A stretch of 64,000 nucleotides of DNA from Callipepla californica brunnescens (taxonomy: Eukaryota; Chordata; Aves; Galliformes; Odontophoridae). The stretch lies in assembly GCA_023055505.1 (NCBI GenBank), contig JALIRH010000005.1, positions 1,736,001-1,800,000 on the forward strand, given 5' to 3'. Below the pieces are notes generated by a model, which was given only the letters and a program-made list of their open reading frames with translations, did no database searches and was not told the DNA's origin. The first letter of the stretch is position 1; every line of letters starts with the position of its first letter. The position numbers were made by a program, and so were the translations under genes. Shown one piece after another: positions 49,421 through 60,294 of the stretch.

Positions 49421-50894
49421 ATGTTCTGGAGCTCTCAGCTCTACCCCAGCTTGCCTCTCACCATGGCATCCGTCACAGGAGCAGTGAGTCAATGAGTCTG
49501 TCTAACTGTGGAAAGACGAAGCACAGTTCAGTTTGATACCCTCATGGAGCCTCCATCTCTGAGTCAACATCATTCTTGTGATAAGACAGAGGAAGGATCC
49601 TGCGTCAGCCACAGCTGTGATGAGCTGGCAAAGCTGGTATCTCTAACATCTGTCTTCTCCTTTTCACTTCCAGCAGACAGGTTATTTCCCACTTTCCCAT
49701 GCTGCTCTGGTTATTGGAACCACAAGACTCCACCCAAAATTTGAAGTATTTTCTTCCTACATTGAATCACAACACAGTTCCCCTATGAGATCAAACAATT
49801 ACTTTCTGTTTATCCACTGCATACTTATAAACAACACTGATCTCTAGATAAGTCCTAACTCTTATAGAAGGAATGACATGAGGACAGCAGTGGTTGGGTG
49901 GGGGAAGACCAGCACTAACCAAAGAGATGCTCCATGCCACATAATGCGTTCAGCAATACAAAGGGAAAAGAGAAGGGCACCTGGAATTCAATCCTCCCTG
50001 TATAGCACTTGAGTAATTTAATGGGTGAAAGCTTCATCTGCACAAGCACAATTTACATCCACCAAAGATCTGGCGCATGAAATTCTTTGTATTTCTGAAC
50101 TAGCAAAGCTAAAGGGCAAGTGAGCTGAATTTTACAGTCCCTGTGGGTGTTCAAAACACAGCAGATTAAGGGCTGAGCACCCGCAAAAACCTGGCAAAAG
50201 CAAAGGCTGTAAATCCACTGCATTTAAGGACTGTGGAGCAGCACGGGCCTCTGTCTCTGCAGACACAGCAGAGGGTCTCCAACGCATGGCTGAGCTCAGC
50301 CTGCAGAGCCCTCCCCGAGCCTTGTGAGGATGTGTAACGTCATCCAGCTGTTGGAAACTGCTTCAGCTGCTTACAGAGATCCAACCTTGCCAGCCCGAGG
50401 TCTGTGACAGCCAGAGGCTGCTCCTTCCCAGTTTCCAAGTGTGTGTGAATTCCTCTCTCACTCTGCGGTTTCTGCTGAAGCAGCGGGTAACACGAGGCTG
50501 CTTTGCTGGAGGGGTGAGTTGAAGTGGAGACAGACAGGGTAGTACAGGGCAGCAGCTTGTGGATATTTACATGGATTTGGTTCTGGCTGTCTTTATGTAT
50601 CCTCCTTGCCTGGTTCTCAGAATGCACCAGATCACTCTCTCTCCCACCTCTTTCCCTGCATCCTCCATTGCTACACGGATGAACAAAGGCTAACATAAAG
50701 CAGCAGCAGGAGAGTTCCCTGTAGCAGAAGGGGGTATCCCTGCTGCTCTTGCCTGTACCAGGAGATCTCTATCCGACACCAGGTCAGCTGCCTGTGGGAT
50801 CACTCCCACATCTGCAGCAAGAAGAACTTTTGACAGGGGAAGATGCATGCAGAGATCAACACAACTCCGCTGCCAAGGCCTGTCCTGCAGGACT
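49421..50894. other. Intergenic unique sequence
   Basis: No transposon, RNA gene or coding exon recognised. Open frames reach 118 codons (minus, 50340-50696) but show no domain or splice context. Confidence 0.6.
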
Positions 50895-51072
50895 GGTGAG
50901 GCACTGGCTCAGGCTGCCCAGGGAGGTGGTAAAGTCAGCATCTCTGGAGGTGTTCATGAACCATGGAGATGTGGCACTGAGGAACATGGTTAGTGGGCAT
51001 GGTGGGGGTGGGTTGGGGCTGGACTTGGAGATGTTAGAGGTCTTTTCCAGCCTTAATGATTCTGTGACTCAA
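50895..51072 (+). mobile_element. CR1 LINE 3' fragment
   Basis: AGGCACTGGCTCAGGCTGCC, AGGGAGGTGGTAAAGTCAGC, CTCTGGAGGTGTTCATGAA and GTCTTTTCCAGCCTTAATGA then TTCTGTGACTC give the CR1 3' order. It is similar to the 3' part of the older copy at 48240-48420, including the ATGTGGCACTGAGGRACATG stretch, suggesting the same subfamily. Confidence 0.9.
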
Positions 51073-54000
51073 GGCACCTCAGCTTGGGCTGTTGACACCA
51101 ACACTCACCCTTTGCAAAGGAGGAGAGCAGCCACTGTGAGTCCAGGAATTGTACAATGTGCAGCCATCATCAAGGAGCTGCATGCTGGAGGATTACCCAA
51201 ACAAATCTTTCCTCTGCCTTACAGACGTAGCCCAGTGTTTTGCCTGCATTCTGAGCATCAGTGTATAAACAAATAAATACAAAGGATAGCATGACGTAAC
51301 TCAGGAACTCATATCTGTGTGCTATTGCATGTATCATCCAGATGGAAAATATTCGTCTAGACAAATCTGGAATTATGCAAGCTCAGAATTCCTGAATAGT
51401 CACTGCTTTCCAACACAGTGAAACAGTTTGTGATACCCGCTGGAAATACATAGCCAAAAACACAGAGAGGGAAAGCCAGTTCTTAAGTCCAAAAACTAGG
51501 AAACCTGAATGTCAGCAATGTGTTTGATTCCACATGAGAATATGGAGAACTGTTAGTGATATGTGCACAGTGGGCCTTTAATTGCTGCTGATGATAAGCG
51601 GTACTCTTCCTAGTCTCAGCAAAGCAGAGAAGGTCTCTGATTTTCCAACACAAAGACTGCACGGGGACATGCAGCACTGTTTCCTATGTCAGCAGAAGGA
51701 ATGAAAAGAAAGAGGAAGGTGTGTGCTATCCCACTGCAAACCTCACAGAGTGCAGCTAAATCAGCCTTGGCCCGGGAGAGGAAAAAATAAAAAGCATTAT
51801 GGAAAAATCAAATCTTATGCCAGAAGTGTCTGCTGGCTGGGAGCAGCACTGGGGAACGGATGACTCCGGATAGCATTTTTGCACAACTCTGGGGCTGCAG
51901 TGACCCTGTTTGGTCTTCTTGGGAAACAACGCGTGGCCACAGCAGGCAGCAGTTCAGCATATCCCATCAAGGGAACAACACATCTCTGAGTGGGCACCCG
52001 AAGGGAAAAAGATTAGAAAGAAAAAAGCAATGTCTTCGTCCTGAAAGCCTGCATCCATCCAAGCCGCGGGACTTGCTGGGGTTTTATTGCTGACTCTAAG
52101 GGGAAGAAGTAAACCCCTTCTCAGGCGCATCCGAACAGAAATGTAACTTTTGTACTGTGGAGTTATGCAGGTTTAAAGCCAGAGCTCTTTGGGGCTGGAG
52201 GGAAGAAAGAATATGGCACCATCTGATCAGCGGTCCCTCCTGGGGCTAGGGGTAGAAAGAGTACATAACCACTGGGAGGATAAATGATGAAAAACTGCAT
52301 ACGCCACTCTTTTGTGGGAGCCTGCATAAATGCTTGTGCTTTGCAAAGCTCAGAGATGCAGCGCAGCTCCTCCTGACAGTGTGCCGACAGCCCTGAAAAA
52401 GCAGATGTGCCAATTTCCTGTGCTTGATGATGATGACTCCTAATTACGCCAGAGCTGTGGCAATGTCCTCTCTGATGCATGACTCTTAATTTTGTTTCGT
52501 GAAGTCATCTGTGCAACACTCTTCCGGCATGCGATCACCAGCAAGCCACAGTCACGGAGAGCTGCACTTGCATACACTGCCCAGCAGACAAATGTTGTGA
52601 TGAGGCATGATGAAACACCTTGCTTAGATTGGAGCTTTGAAGGTCTGGAAGAGAGTATTATGGTTTTTTTTGTTGTTGTTTTCTTTTATTTTTGTTGATA
52701 GGGTACAGCCCACAGCAGCTGGTGGGTCTGTGATTATAAGAGGCAACACCTGAGTCCCCTTTCCTTTTTTTGCTGGAGAAGTGCTGTGGGACAGAACTCC
52801 TGGGGCTTGGCTCAGCTGGGCTCAGTGAATTTAACTGCTCCTGCACCATGGTGTGGGGATGCTGCTGGAGGAGCTTGGGCTGTACTGAGGAACTCTCTAT
52901 GCGTCTCTCATGGAGTGGTTGTGAACCTGCAACGGTCAAGGCAATGGGCAGCTAGAGGAGATGGATATGATAGGGTTTTGTAGGGGTGAACAATGAGAAC
53001 CTGGGCCTTTCCTGGAGATTTTATGAGCTGTTGTTCATGGGGAGGAGCTGGAGCCTAGTGGCAGAAGGAGGAGGAATTAGTGGGGTCTGCAGTGTGGGCT
53101 CCTGCTCTGCTCTCTGGTCCAAATCTCCAGTCAGAGAGTCCTGTCTTTGATAGAGCAAGGAGAAGCACCATGGCACAGAGCTCTTGTGCCATGCAACTTC
53201 CTTGGTAGAGACAGCATGGGGAGGTTGTGCAGTTGATGTCTTTAGAGGCATTTGATACTTAGCATATAAAAGTCTAGAGTTTGAGTATGAATTGGGCATT
53301 TCTTGTATGTTGAGCAGGAGGCTTGTCTGGACTGCATGAGGTCAGGCCATGGCCAAGTGGGCAGCACTGGAACCCAGGTGTGCATCAGTCTTGTACCTGT
53401 AGCAACTCCTGACTGCTGAAGAGGTAAGACTTTGTTGATGGATGGAAGGGAGGTGGTTGTGTTGCATCTTAACTGGTGTTTAGTTTTTTTTGTGACTCTG
53501 AACTACCTCTTCCTCAGATTCTCAGCTTCAGAAAAGTCAGCTTGTGCAATGCAGTGGGCAGTCCTGACATGCGCTATTTTCTGTAATTGAAGAAGTTACG
53601 GTTTTTTCTTCCAATAATTGTGTGATTACTCTAGGTGGGAGCAAAGCAGCATTGCCTGGGAGTCTAGGCTTCATTCTGAGTGGTGATGTTGGCTGATCAG
53701 TAAATGCAGTTATCTACTACAGGCAGGAAGGGCAGAGGTCTTTACCCAGAGACAAGCAAGAACACGTGAAATGTGGATCCAGCTGCTTTTGTGGTGCTTT
53801 GGCAGCCACTACGCTGTTTACCGAGGCCAGCAGGAATCCATCATCTTTGCTGGGTATGGATGACACAATTAGAAATAGTTTGGAGAACTATCTACAGCTG
53901 ATCTATAGTGATGGCTGCAGAAAAAGGCCTGGAGTATTACACGCTCTTTCTGATATGGCAGTGTTTTAGCATTCATACTGAATTCTTCCTCCTGCCAGTG

Positions 54001-56300
54001 GTGAGCCAAGCTGAGGTTGGGAGGTGTGTTGCTCCCAGAGTCACTGTGCAAACAAGACGACAGGGATTAGCTCACCTGCAACTCATATCCTGTGCCAGGG
54101 ACAGTGCTGAGTCACCGCACAGGCACCTCACCCGGCCGTCAGCCAAGATGCCTCATGGTACAGACACACCATGGTGTGTGTGCCCTGTCTGCTTCCTGCT
54201 GCTGAGTGCTTGGAAGTACTGCCTTGCTTTTCTGCTTGCTCATTGGTGTTTTCTGCTCCCAGCCTTGCAAGAAACCCTGGAGATGGCTGCAACCCCAGGG
54301 TCATTTTGTGGGTTTGGATGTTGGTTGCCTACAGAACAGAAGAAATGGAAGAACATATTTTCAACATCTTCCTTGCTATCCTTCTAGCACTCAGTCTCTT
54401 CCTAAGGCAAGAACTATGTGGGTGGGCCATGATTTCTCCAGGTTTTGGCTAGTAGAGATGAATCCTGCATCCCTTTGTGTGCAGGGTAGCATTATCTTGC
54501 TGAACTGAACTTGTCCTGAATGGTATTTCTGGGTGGTGGGGAGGGCTGATGCTTTGTGACCAACCATATGTTGGTTTTGCATTGTACACACATCCTTATC
54601 TGCAGGAAGTTAGTATCTCCATGAAATCACGCTATAAACCAAACCCTCCTCACTTCTCTTATTAAGAGCCACTTGTGGAGAAGAGGAAGACAAAGCTAGA
54701 GTCATCACCTCACTGATGACCTGATGAGAAATCATATGCATTCTGTAAATAGATGAATAAATCTACATTCTTCCATCCCAGTTCTCCTGAGACAGGACTG
54801 GGTGTGTGTGTCGTGCCCAGTTCAACCCATGGTGAGGTGGTGCCACACAAGCTGGGCTCTGGTTGTGTGTTAGAAGTGAGTCCAGAGCAGGAAGAAAAGG
54901 GGCTGTGAAGTGTCCATGTGATGATGGAAAGCTACCTTGAACCCCTGTGGGTCATTTGGCTGCTCATGGGCCTCCCTGAATTACCTTGCCTGCTCTAAGA
55001 GGGTCAACAGCTAAGGACAGTCCCTGAAGCTGCTCTCTTCTTCAGGAGTGTGTTTCTGTGTTGTTTTCTACCCGTGCTATGTGTGAAGCAGGCAGGCTCA
55101 GATCTCTCCATGCACCACTCAGTTCCCGGGTTTCCCCGGATAAGACATACTAAAAAAAAAAAAAAAAAAGAAACAGATTCTCACCTTTTGTGTTGGGAGA
55201 ATTGTGAGCACTCAGCGTTTGTAGGAAGCGTTTCACATCTTGCAGGAGGAAACACTTAGTTACTGACTGCAGCTCATCAGCACAGAATGCTGTGATGTGA
55301 TTTAGAAGCTCATTAGAGACCGTAATCATAGCGGCAGATGTTGGTTGAGAGTAAGAACCAACACAATGAAAAATAGCGAGCTTTCAGCCGCGAGGATGGT
55401 CAAGATTTGGGGATGGCTTTTCCCATCATCCTGGAGTTTATATACAATGCAGAAGTTGCTCTCTAGGTTTTGAAAGACTGTTAGGGTGGGACTCAGCCCC
55501 AGGATCCATGCCAGGAGTCCCAGCCTTGATCTAAGGTACGTATTCTCCTACCGACGTGAATTCCGACAAATACAAATTCCATGCAAATGAGGCACTCACG
55601 CAGGGTGTGCAAATGGCTGAGCAGCCGAGGGCTCACATCTCACAGCAGAAGTTGTTCACGGTGATGCTGAATCTGGAATGTGTTTCCAGGTGCAGAGGGA
55701 CAATGGCATGAGGATAAGCTGGGACCTTCCCCTGCTTCCCTAGTACGCCCGTTGTGCCTGCTGTTGAGTGTGTCACCCCTTTAATTTAAAGAACAAACGC
55801 AAAAGACAAGGTAGGAATACTCTGTGGGATGCTCAGTGGGACTGGTGTCCCAAACGCTCCCTCCCTGTTGTTTCTTGGTGTTCCCCAGAGGTTCGCATCA
55901 CCTTCCTCGGGATGCTTGCCCTGCTCCAGCAGCTGACCCCAAAACAGTGCCTTCCCCCCTGCTCCTTTCCACCGCTTGTGCTGAGGGGATGCTAAAATAG
56001 CGTGGCTCTTTGTTCTGCTATTAGATGCTTGCATATATATGCACCCCAACCTCACCCCCCCCTTCTCCCTCAAAAAAAAAAAAAAAAATTAAAAAAAAAA
56101 CAAGGAAAAATCCCCTTCTCCGAGCGCCAATGTAAATGGATGTAGATGGAAAGCGTGGAAGAACCGTACAGAGCAGAAAAATCTTTAAAACCGAGGGCTG
56201 AAGCAAATATAGCTGAGTAGTACACTAGTTACAGAATGAACAGCATATTGTATGTGCTGTGTTAGAGGTATGTTATGAATAACAAAAGCACTGGAGCATT
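51073..56300. other. Intergenic unique sequence between ANTXR2 and the PRDM8 CpG-rich block
   Basis: Mostly non-repetitive. Contains a poly-A run (55152-55169), an A-rich stretch after a C-run (56056-56100) and GTTT low complexity near 52662-52700. Overlapping open frames of 90-160 codons at 53900-54510 lie in three frames of the same strand, with no domain or splice support, so none is called. No tRNA, rRNA or snRNA signature noticed. Confidence 0.6.
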
Positions 56301-56499
56301 TACATATTTGTTTTCAGAAATCCTGGCAGTTGGATTTCACCATTCTGCGCCTCTTTGCCAGAATCACTAAACAGTGGTACATATGGCTTCTGAAGTACCA
56401 TATGCCGCGGGAAGCGCGAGCTGATGCCTATACCGATGCGACACACTATAGTCTTTATTTAGATTTTTTTTGCAGTTTGGAACAAAGAATATTAGATCA

Positions 56500-58140
56500 C
56501 GAAAAACATTGTGCGAGCGGCGCGGAGCTCTGCGTATCGTACAGTGCACCCGGAGAAAAGCAAACTTGGGGAAGGGGGGGGGTGGGAGGGGGGGGAGGAA
56601 AGGAAGGAGTGCTGCTGTTGGGAATGGGGATGACCCGTGCACACGGCTGATGCCCACGAAAGCGGCAGCACGTCGAGGAACACGAGGAAGGGGCAGCACT
56701 GTACCGTAGCCCCGAGCAGAGGGCGGGGTGGGGGTGGGGTGGGGGGGTGTCAGGGCGGTGGGTGGGTGCGGGTGGGAGGCGCTGCGGTTCCCCCCGGGCC
56801 GCGGCCGCAGCCGTCGGCTCTCCTCTCCTGCCCTCCATCGGAGGAAGCGAGCGCTCACCCTGAGGGATGCTGCTGCCGGGACGGAGGTGGAGGAACTGGG
56901 GAGAAACGCCGCAAAAAGCCGTCACCTGCGTCCTGCGGGCGCTGCTCGGGAGTCGTCCCTCGCCTCTTTGGCTCCCGATGGAAAAGCAGCGAAAGTCTCT
57001 CTAAACCTGGCGGCACCCTTCCACGCGGGGCTCTCCTCCGCCGCAGCGCTGCCCTTTGGGTGCCTCTTCCTTTGCTCGTGTTACAATTGTCGCATTGCTA
57101 TAATGCTCCCTTTCTTCCTCCGTCTCCATAGGCACGGAGCGAGGCAGAGGCTGCGGCCGCTATTCAGAGCCGCCGTTTGTCCCGGAGCGGTCCGGACAGC
57201 GCGGCCCTTTCTCTCTATGGCCGCTGTTCTCCTCTCCTGGAGCAGCAGATGGCTGCGGGCCGGGCGGGCTGTGCGGCTCCGGTGCTGAATACTCGATGGA
57301 AAAGGGCTTCATCATGCTTGGGTGGGCAGGGGGACAGCGGGCCGAGATTTATGACAGAGGGAAATCAATCTGGGGGAGTTGCGGGCTCCATCCCCGCTGG
57401 AATCCTCCACATCACTCTGACCATCCCTCTGTTCGCCCCTCTGTCTTCACGCCCAGTGGAAAAGGGGAGCCCCTTGGATCGCAGTGAAAAAACGGGGGCG
57501 GTCCTGGGCCCCAACTCTTTGCCCTGAATCAAAGTCAGGGAGTGGGGAGCAGAGGGCAGGGAGCTGAGCCGGGGAATGGAGAGGGCTGGGGGGGGACTGC
57601 GTGCACCCTTCAGCTTCAGCTCAGTGCTCACACAGGAGAAAATCCCGCAGTGCTGAGAGCAGACACGAATACTTCTCAATGATTCCGAGGGTGCCAGGGT
57701 CGAGGCGGTGACTCCGGGCTGGGGACAGGGGGACCGCAGAGCTCAGGGTTTGTTCACCACGCTCTTCTTTCGGCCTCACCATCGCTCGGAAGGTGCTTCC
57801 CCTGCGGGGTCGGGCCGCCCCGACGGGACCGTGGCTCTGCAGGGAGAAATTTTCGCGTGGATAACGCGTGGTGCACTCGGGAAGTGTTCCCAAAGATACC
57901 TCCCGCAGCACGCGGGAAGCACGGACCTAAAAACAGTGGGTTCAGCGAGGACGCCTCGAAATGCCCCAAAACACCCCAAAATTCCGCGCAGTTTTGCACG
58001 GGGCCTGGGGTTGGCGGCGGCCGCGGCGATGTCACAGCGGTTCGGGCACTGCTCCTTCCACGGTGCCCCTTCCAACTGTGGCAAAGGAAAAGGACGATGC
58101 GGTTCTCCGCTTCCCGGCGGATGGCAGCGGGTCGGGCTAA
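56500..58140. promoter_or_regulatory. CpG-rich blocks upstream of PRDM8 (possible alternative promoters)
   Basis: Two CpG-dense blocks (about 56500-57290 and 57690-58140) joined by moderately GC-rich DNA. A good acceptor (CTTCCTCCGTCTCCATAG, exon side from 57132) lies in the first block. PRDM8 has several 5' non-coding exons in mammals, so these may serve it. Open frames up to 186 codons here are unstructured and compositionally biased; none is called. Confidence 0.4.
56568..56779 (+). repeat. G-rich runs, G-quadruplex-prone
   Basis: Two clusters on the plus strand: 56568-56600 (GGGG, a run of nine G, GGG and another run of nine) and 56721-56779 (at least eight runs of three or more G separated by 1-4 bases). 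Either fits the usual G3+N1-7 rule several times over. Confidence 0.85.
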
Positions 58141-58224
58141 AAATAAGAAAGGGGAATAAAAATTAAATTAAAAAAAAAAAAAAAAGAGAGAGAGAAAGAA
58201 AGAAAAAAAAAAAAACCAACACAA

Positions 58225-58415
58225 AAATCGCGCACCTCCGAAGCAGCTCCGAATTTGCCGCGTACTGGTAATGTTATAGCAATCCCCGTTGAGGAGCCGC
58301 TGGGTTTGTGGAATTAATAAGATAAATGTTGAAAGCACATTACGGGCAGCCCTTAATCCTAATGCAGGGAAAATCGTAATTACGCGGCGGATAAGTGAAT
58401 GTGAAAGCCCCGCAC
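58225..58415. promoter_or_regulatory. Candidate neural enhancer upstream of PRDM8
   Basis: An AT-rich island between CpG-rich blocks carrying GGTAATGTTATAGCAAT, GGAATTAATAAGATAAATG, TAATCC (58354-58359, OTX/K50 type) and the perfect palindrome CGTAATTACG (58375-58384). Repeat-free and about 700 bases upstream of the probable first PRDM8 exon. Conservation not tested. Confidence 0.35.
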
Positions 58416-58622
58416 CCGCCGCGCTCTGATTGCACCCAGCGCTCAGCTCCCCTCTGGAAGGGGCTTTGTGCCGCCTTTTGTTTACTTTCTCCTTTTTATT
58501 TCCATTTTTACTTTTCATTTTTTCAACCCGTCGCGGGTCCCAAATGACGGCGGTAAGGACTGGAGCGGAGAACGCTCTCCGTGCGGGAGAACACCTTCCG
58601 CAGGCGCAGAGCGGCCGCAGCC

Positions 58623-58786
58623 CGCATCCATCCCTCATCCCGCATCCACCCCTCGTCCCGCATCCACCCCTCGTCCCGGTGCGCGGGGGCAGCGGCGCCG
58701 TCGGGGCCGTCCCGGCGGTGGCTCGGTCCCCGCGGCGGTGGCTCGGTCCCCGCGTCGGCTCCATCGCGGCGGTGGCTCCGTCCCCG
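58623..58786. repeat. Two short GC-rich minisatellites
   Basis: Three 18-bp units of CGCATCCACCCCTCGTCC type (58623-58676; the last two identical). Then 20-bp units of CGGCGGTGGCTCGGTCCCCG (58713-58732 and 58733-58752 identical, a variant at 58767-58786). Confidence 0.93.
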
Positions 58787-58849
58787 CGGTGGCGGCCCCG
58801 CTGCCCCCCTGGGGCGGCCGTCGGGGCCCGAAGCTCCGGGGAGTCCCCG

Positions 58850-60079
58850 CGAGGTGCCAGGTGAGGGCCGTGCGGGCGGGCGGGCGGCGAGCGGGCGTCC
58901 CCCGAAGGGGTTAAAGGGAGGGGACGTGGGCTGTCACGCGTCATTGGGCAGATTATGTGCGGCAAACAAAAAGTGTGTGTCTGCGTGCCACTCACTCACT
59001 GCGCCGCGTCCATCTGCGCGGCGCGGAGCGCGCTCGGCCGGGCCATGGAGCGGCGCTGAGCGGGGGGCACGGAGCCGGCGGCCGCCTTTGTGCCAGCGCC
59101 GGGCGGGGAGCGCGGCCCCGCCGCCCCCGGTGAGTGGCGGAGGGAACAATGCCCGGAGCCGGCCCCGGACAAAGGGCGGCCGCGGGGAGCCGGGGGCTGC
59201 GCGGGGCCGGGGGAGAGCGGGGGGCGGCGGGGGGAAAGTTCGGCGGGGGCCGCCCGCCGCCGCCGCTTTCGTTTGCGGAGATCGGCGCGGTGGGGCCGCG
59301 CGGCGCCGCAACGACGGCGGCGGAGGGGGGGCACCGAGAGCGGCCCCCTCCCGCTCCCCGATCCCGCGGGGGGCCGGGCACCCTCCGCCGCTCCGCGGGG
59401 GGACGTGGCCGCCGCGTCCCCGAGAAGCGGGGCCGGGTCCCGCAGATCCGGAGCGGGGCGGTTGGCGGGGATCCGTTCGGCGGAGGTGGGGAGGGCGGAA
59501 TTCGGAGGAGCGGGGCCGGGGGGACGAGGGCTCCGCGGGAGCGCAGCGCGGGGCGGGATCCCGCACCGCCCGACCCCGCGCGGGCTGCGGGGCTGCTCGG
59601 CGGAGCGCGTGTCGGGGTAAAAAGAATTACCTCCGCTCGCCGCTTTGAATTACATCTCGGAGGGAAAGTGCTGGATTATGGTAATGCGCAGCCAGACGCT
59701 CCCTCTCGGAGCGGGAGGTGGCTGCCGTCAGCCACAATGCCGCGCTCCGAACCCTCCGGGCCGGGCCACTCTCCCCATCCGCAGCCGCACAATCCCGGCG
59801 GCGGCGGCGGCGGCCGCATCCCCCGCGCGGAGCTCTCGTTTTTTCCCACCGCGATGACTTTTTCTCGCCTTTTTTCTTCTGATTTGCATCTCTGTAAACA
59901 TCCATCCTTTCATTTTTGTGAATTTTATTATTATTTTTTTTTTCCCAGCGTCACGATTCGCGTTTTTCCTTCCGATTTCCGCCTCTAGAAATACCTGTAA
60001 TTTCATTTTTTTGTGGGCTTTTTTTTTTTTTTTTCCTTGTGTTTGTTTGTTCCATCCCCCTTCTTCCCCCCGCCCGCAG
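58850..60079 (+). promoter_or_regulatory. PRDM8: PRDM8 CpG-island promoter, probable 5' UTR exon and first intron
   Basis: Very CpG-dense. A strong donor CCCCCG|GTGAGT at 59129/59130 and the acceptor CGCCCGCAG at 60071-60079 bracket a 950-base intron. The acceptor lies only two bases before the PRDM8 ATG, so an upstream non-coding exon must exist; the one ending at 59129 is the best candidate (start unknown, perhaps about 58930-59050). The intron's 3' end has long poly-T/pyrimidine tracts. Alternative donor at about 58860 (CCAG|GTGAGG). Confidence 0.6.
59045..59059 (+). CDS. Tiny upstream open reading frame in the PRDM8 leader (candidate)
   Basis: ATG in excellent context (GGGCCATGG) followed by three sense codons and TGA. 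If the exon ending at 59129 is in the mRNA, this four-codon frame would precede the PRDM8 start and could dampen translation. Confidence 0.3.
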   Translation: MERR

Positions 60080-60081
60080 CC

Positions 60082-60294
60082 ATGGAAGACGCCCCGCGGG
60101 GGCCGTGGGACGGGGAGGCCAAAGCGGTGCAGCAGTGCCTGACGGACATTTTCACCAGCGTCTACACCACCTGCGACATCCCGGAGAATGCCATCTTCGG
60201 GCCGTGCGTGCTGAGCCACACGTCTCTCTACGACAGCATCGCCTTCATCGCCCTCAAATCCACTGACAAGCGCACCGTGCCCTACATCTTCCGG
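60082..60294 (+). CDS. PRDM8: PRDM8 coding exon A (start of PR domain)
   Basis: 213 bases, residues 1-71, phase 0 end. The exon itself begins at 60080 after CGCCCGCAG. Ends YIFR before donor CGG|GTAAGA. The following intron is only 78 bases and stays open in one frame, so naive translation reads through it. Confidence 0.97.

Noticed and set aside
53908..54508. Three overlapping plus-strand frames of 93-159 codons
   Set aside because: All three frames of one stretch are open, which is what chance gives in stop-poor DNA; no domain, promoter or splice signal pattern.
58581..59648. A 355-codon plus-strand frame, and a 275-codon minus-strand frame nearby, in the PRDM8 CpG island
   Set aside because: Arginine/proline/glycine/alanine composition from CpG-rich DNA, overlapping frames on both strands, no domain; the region has promoter and leader features.
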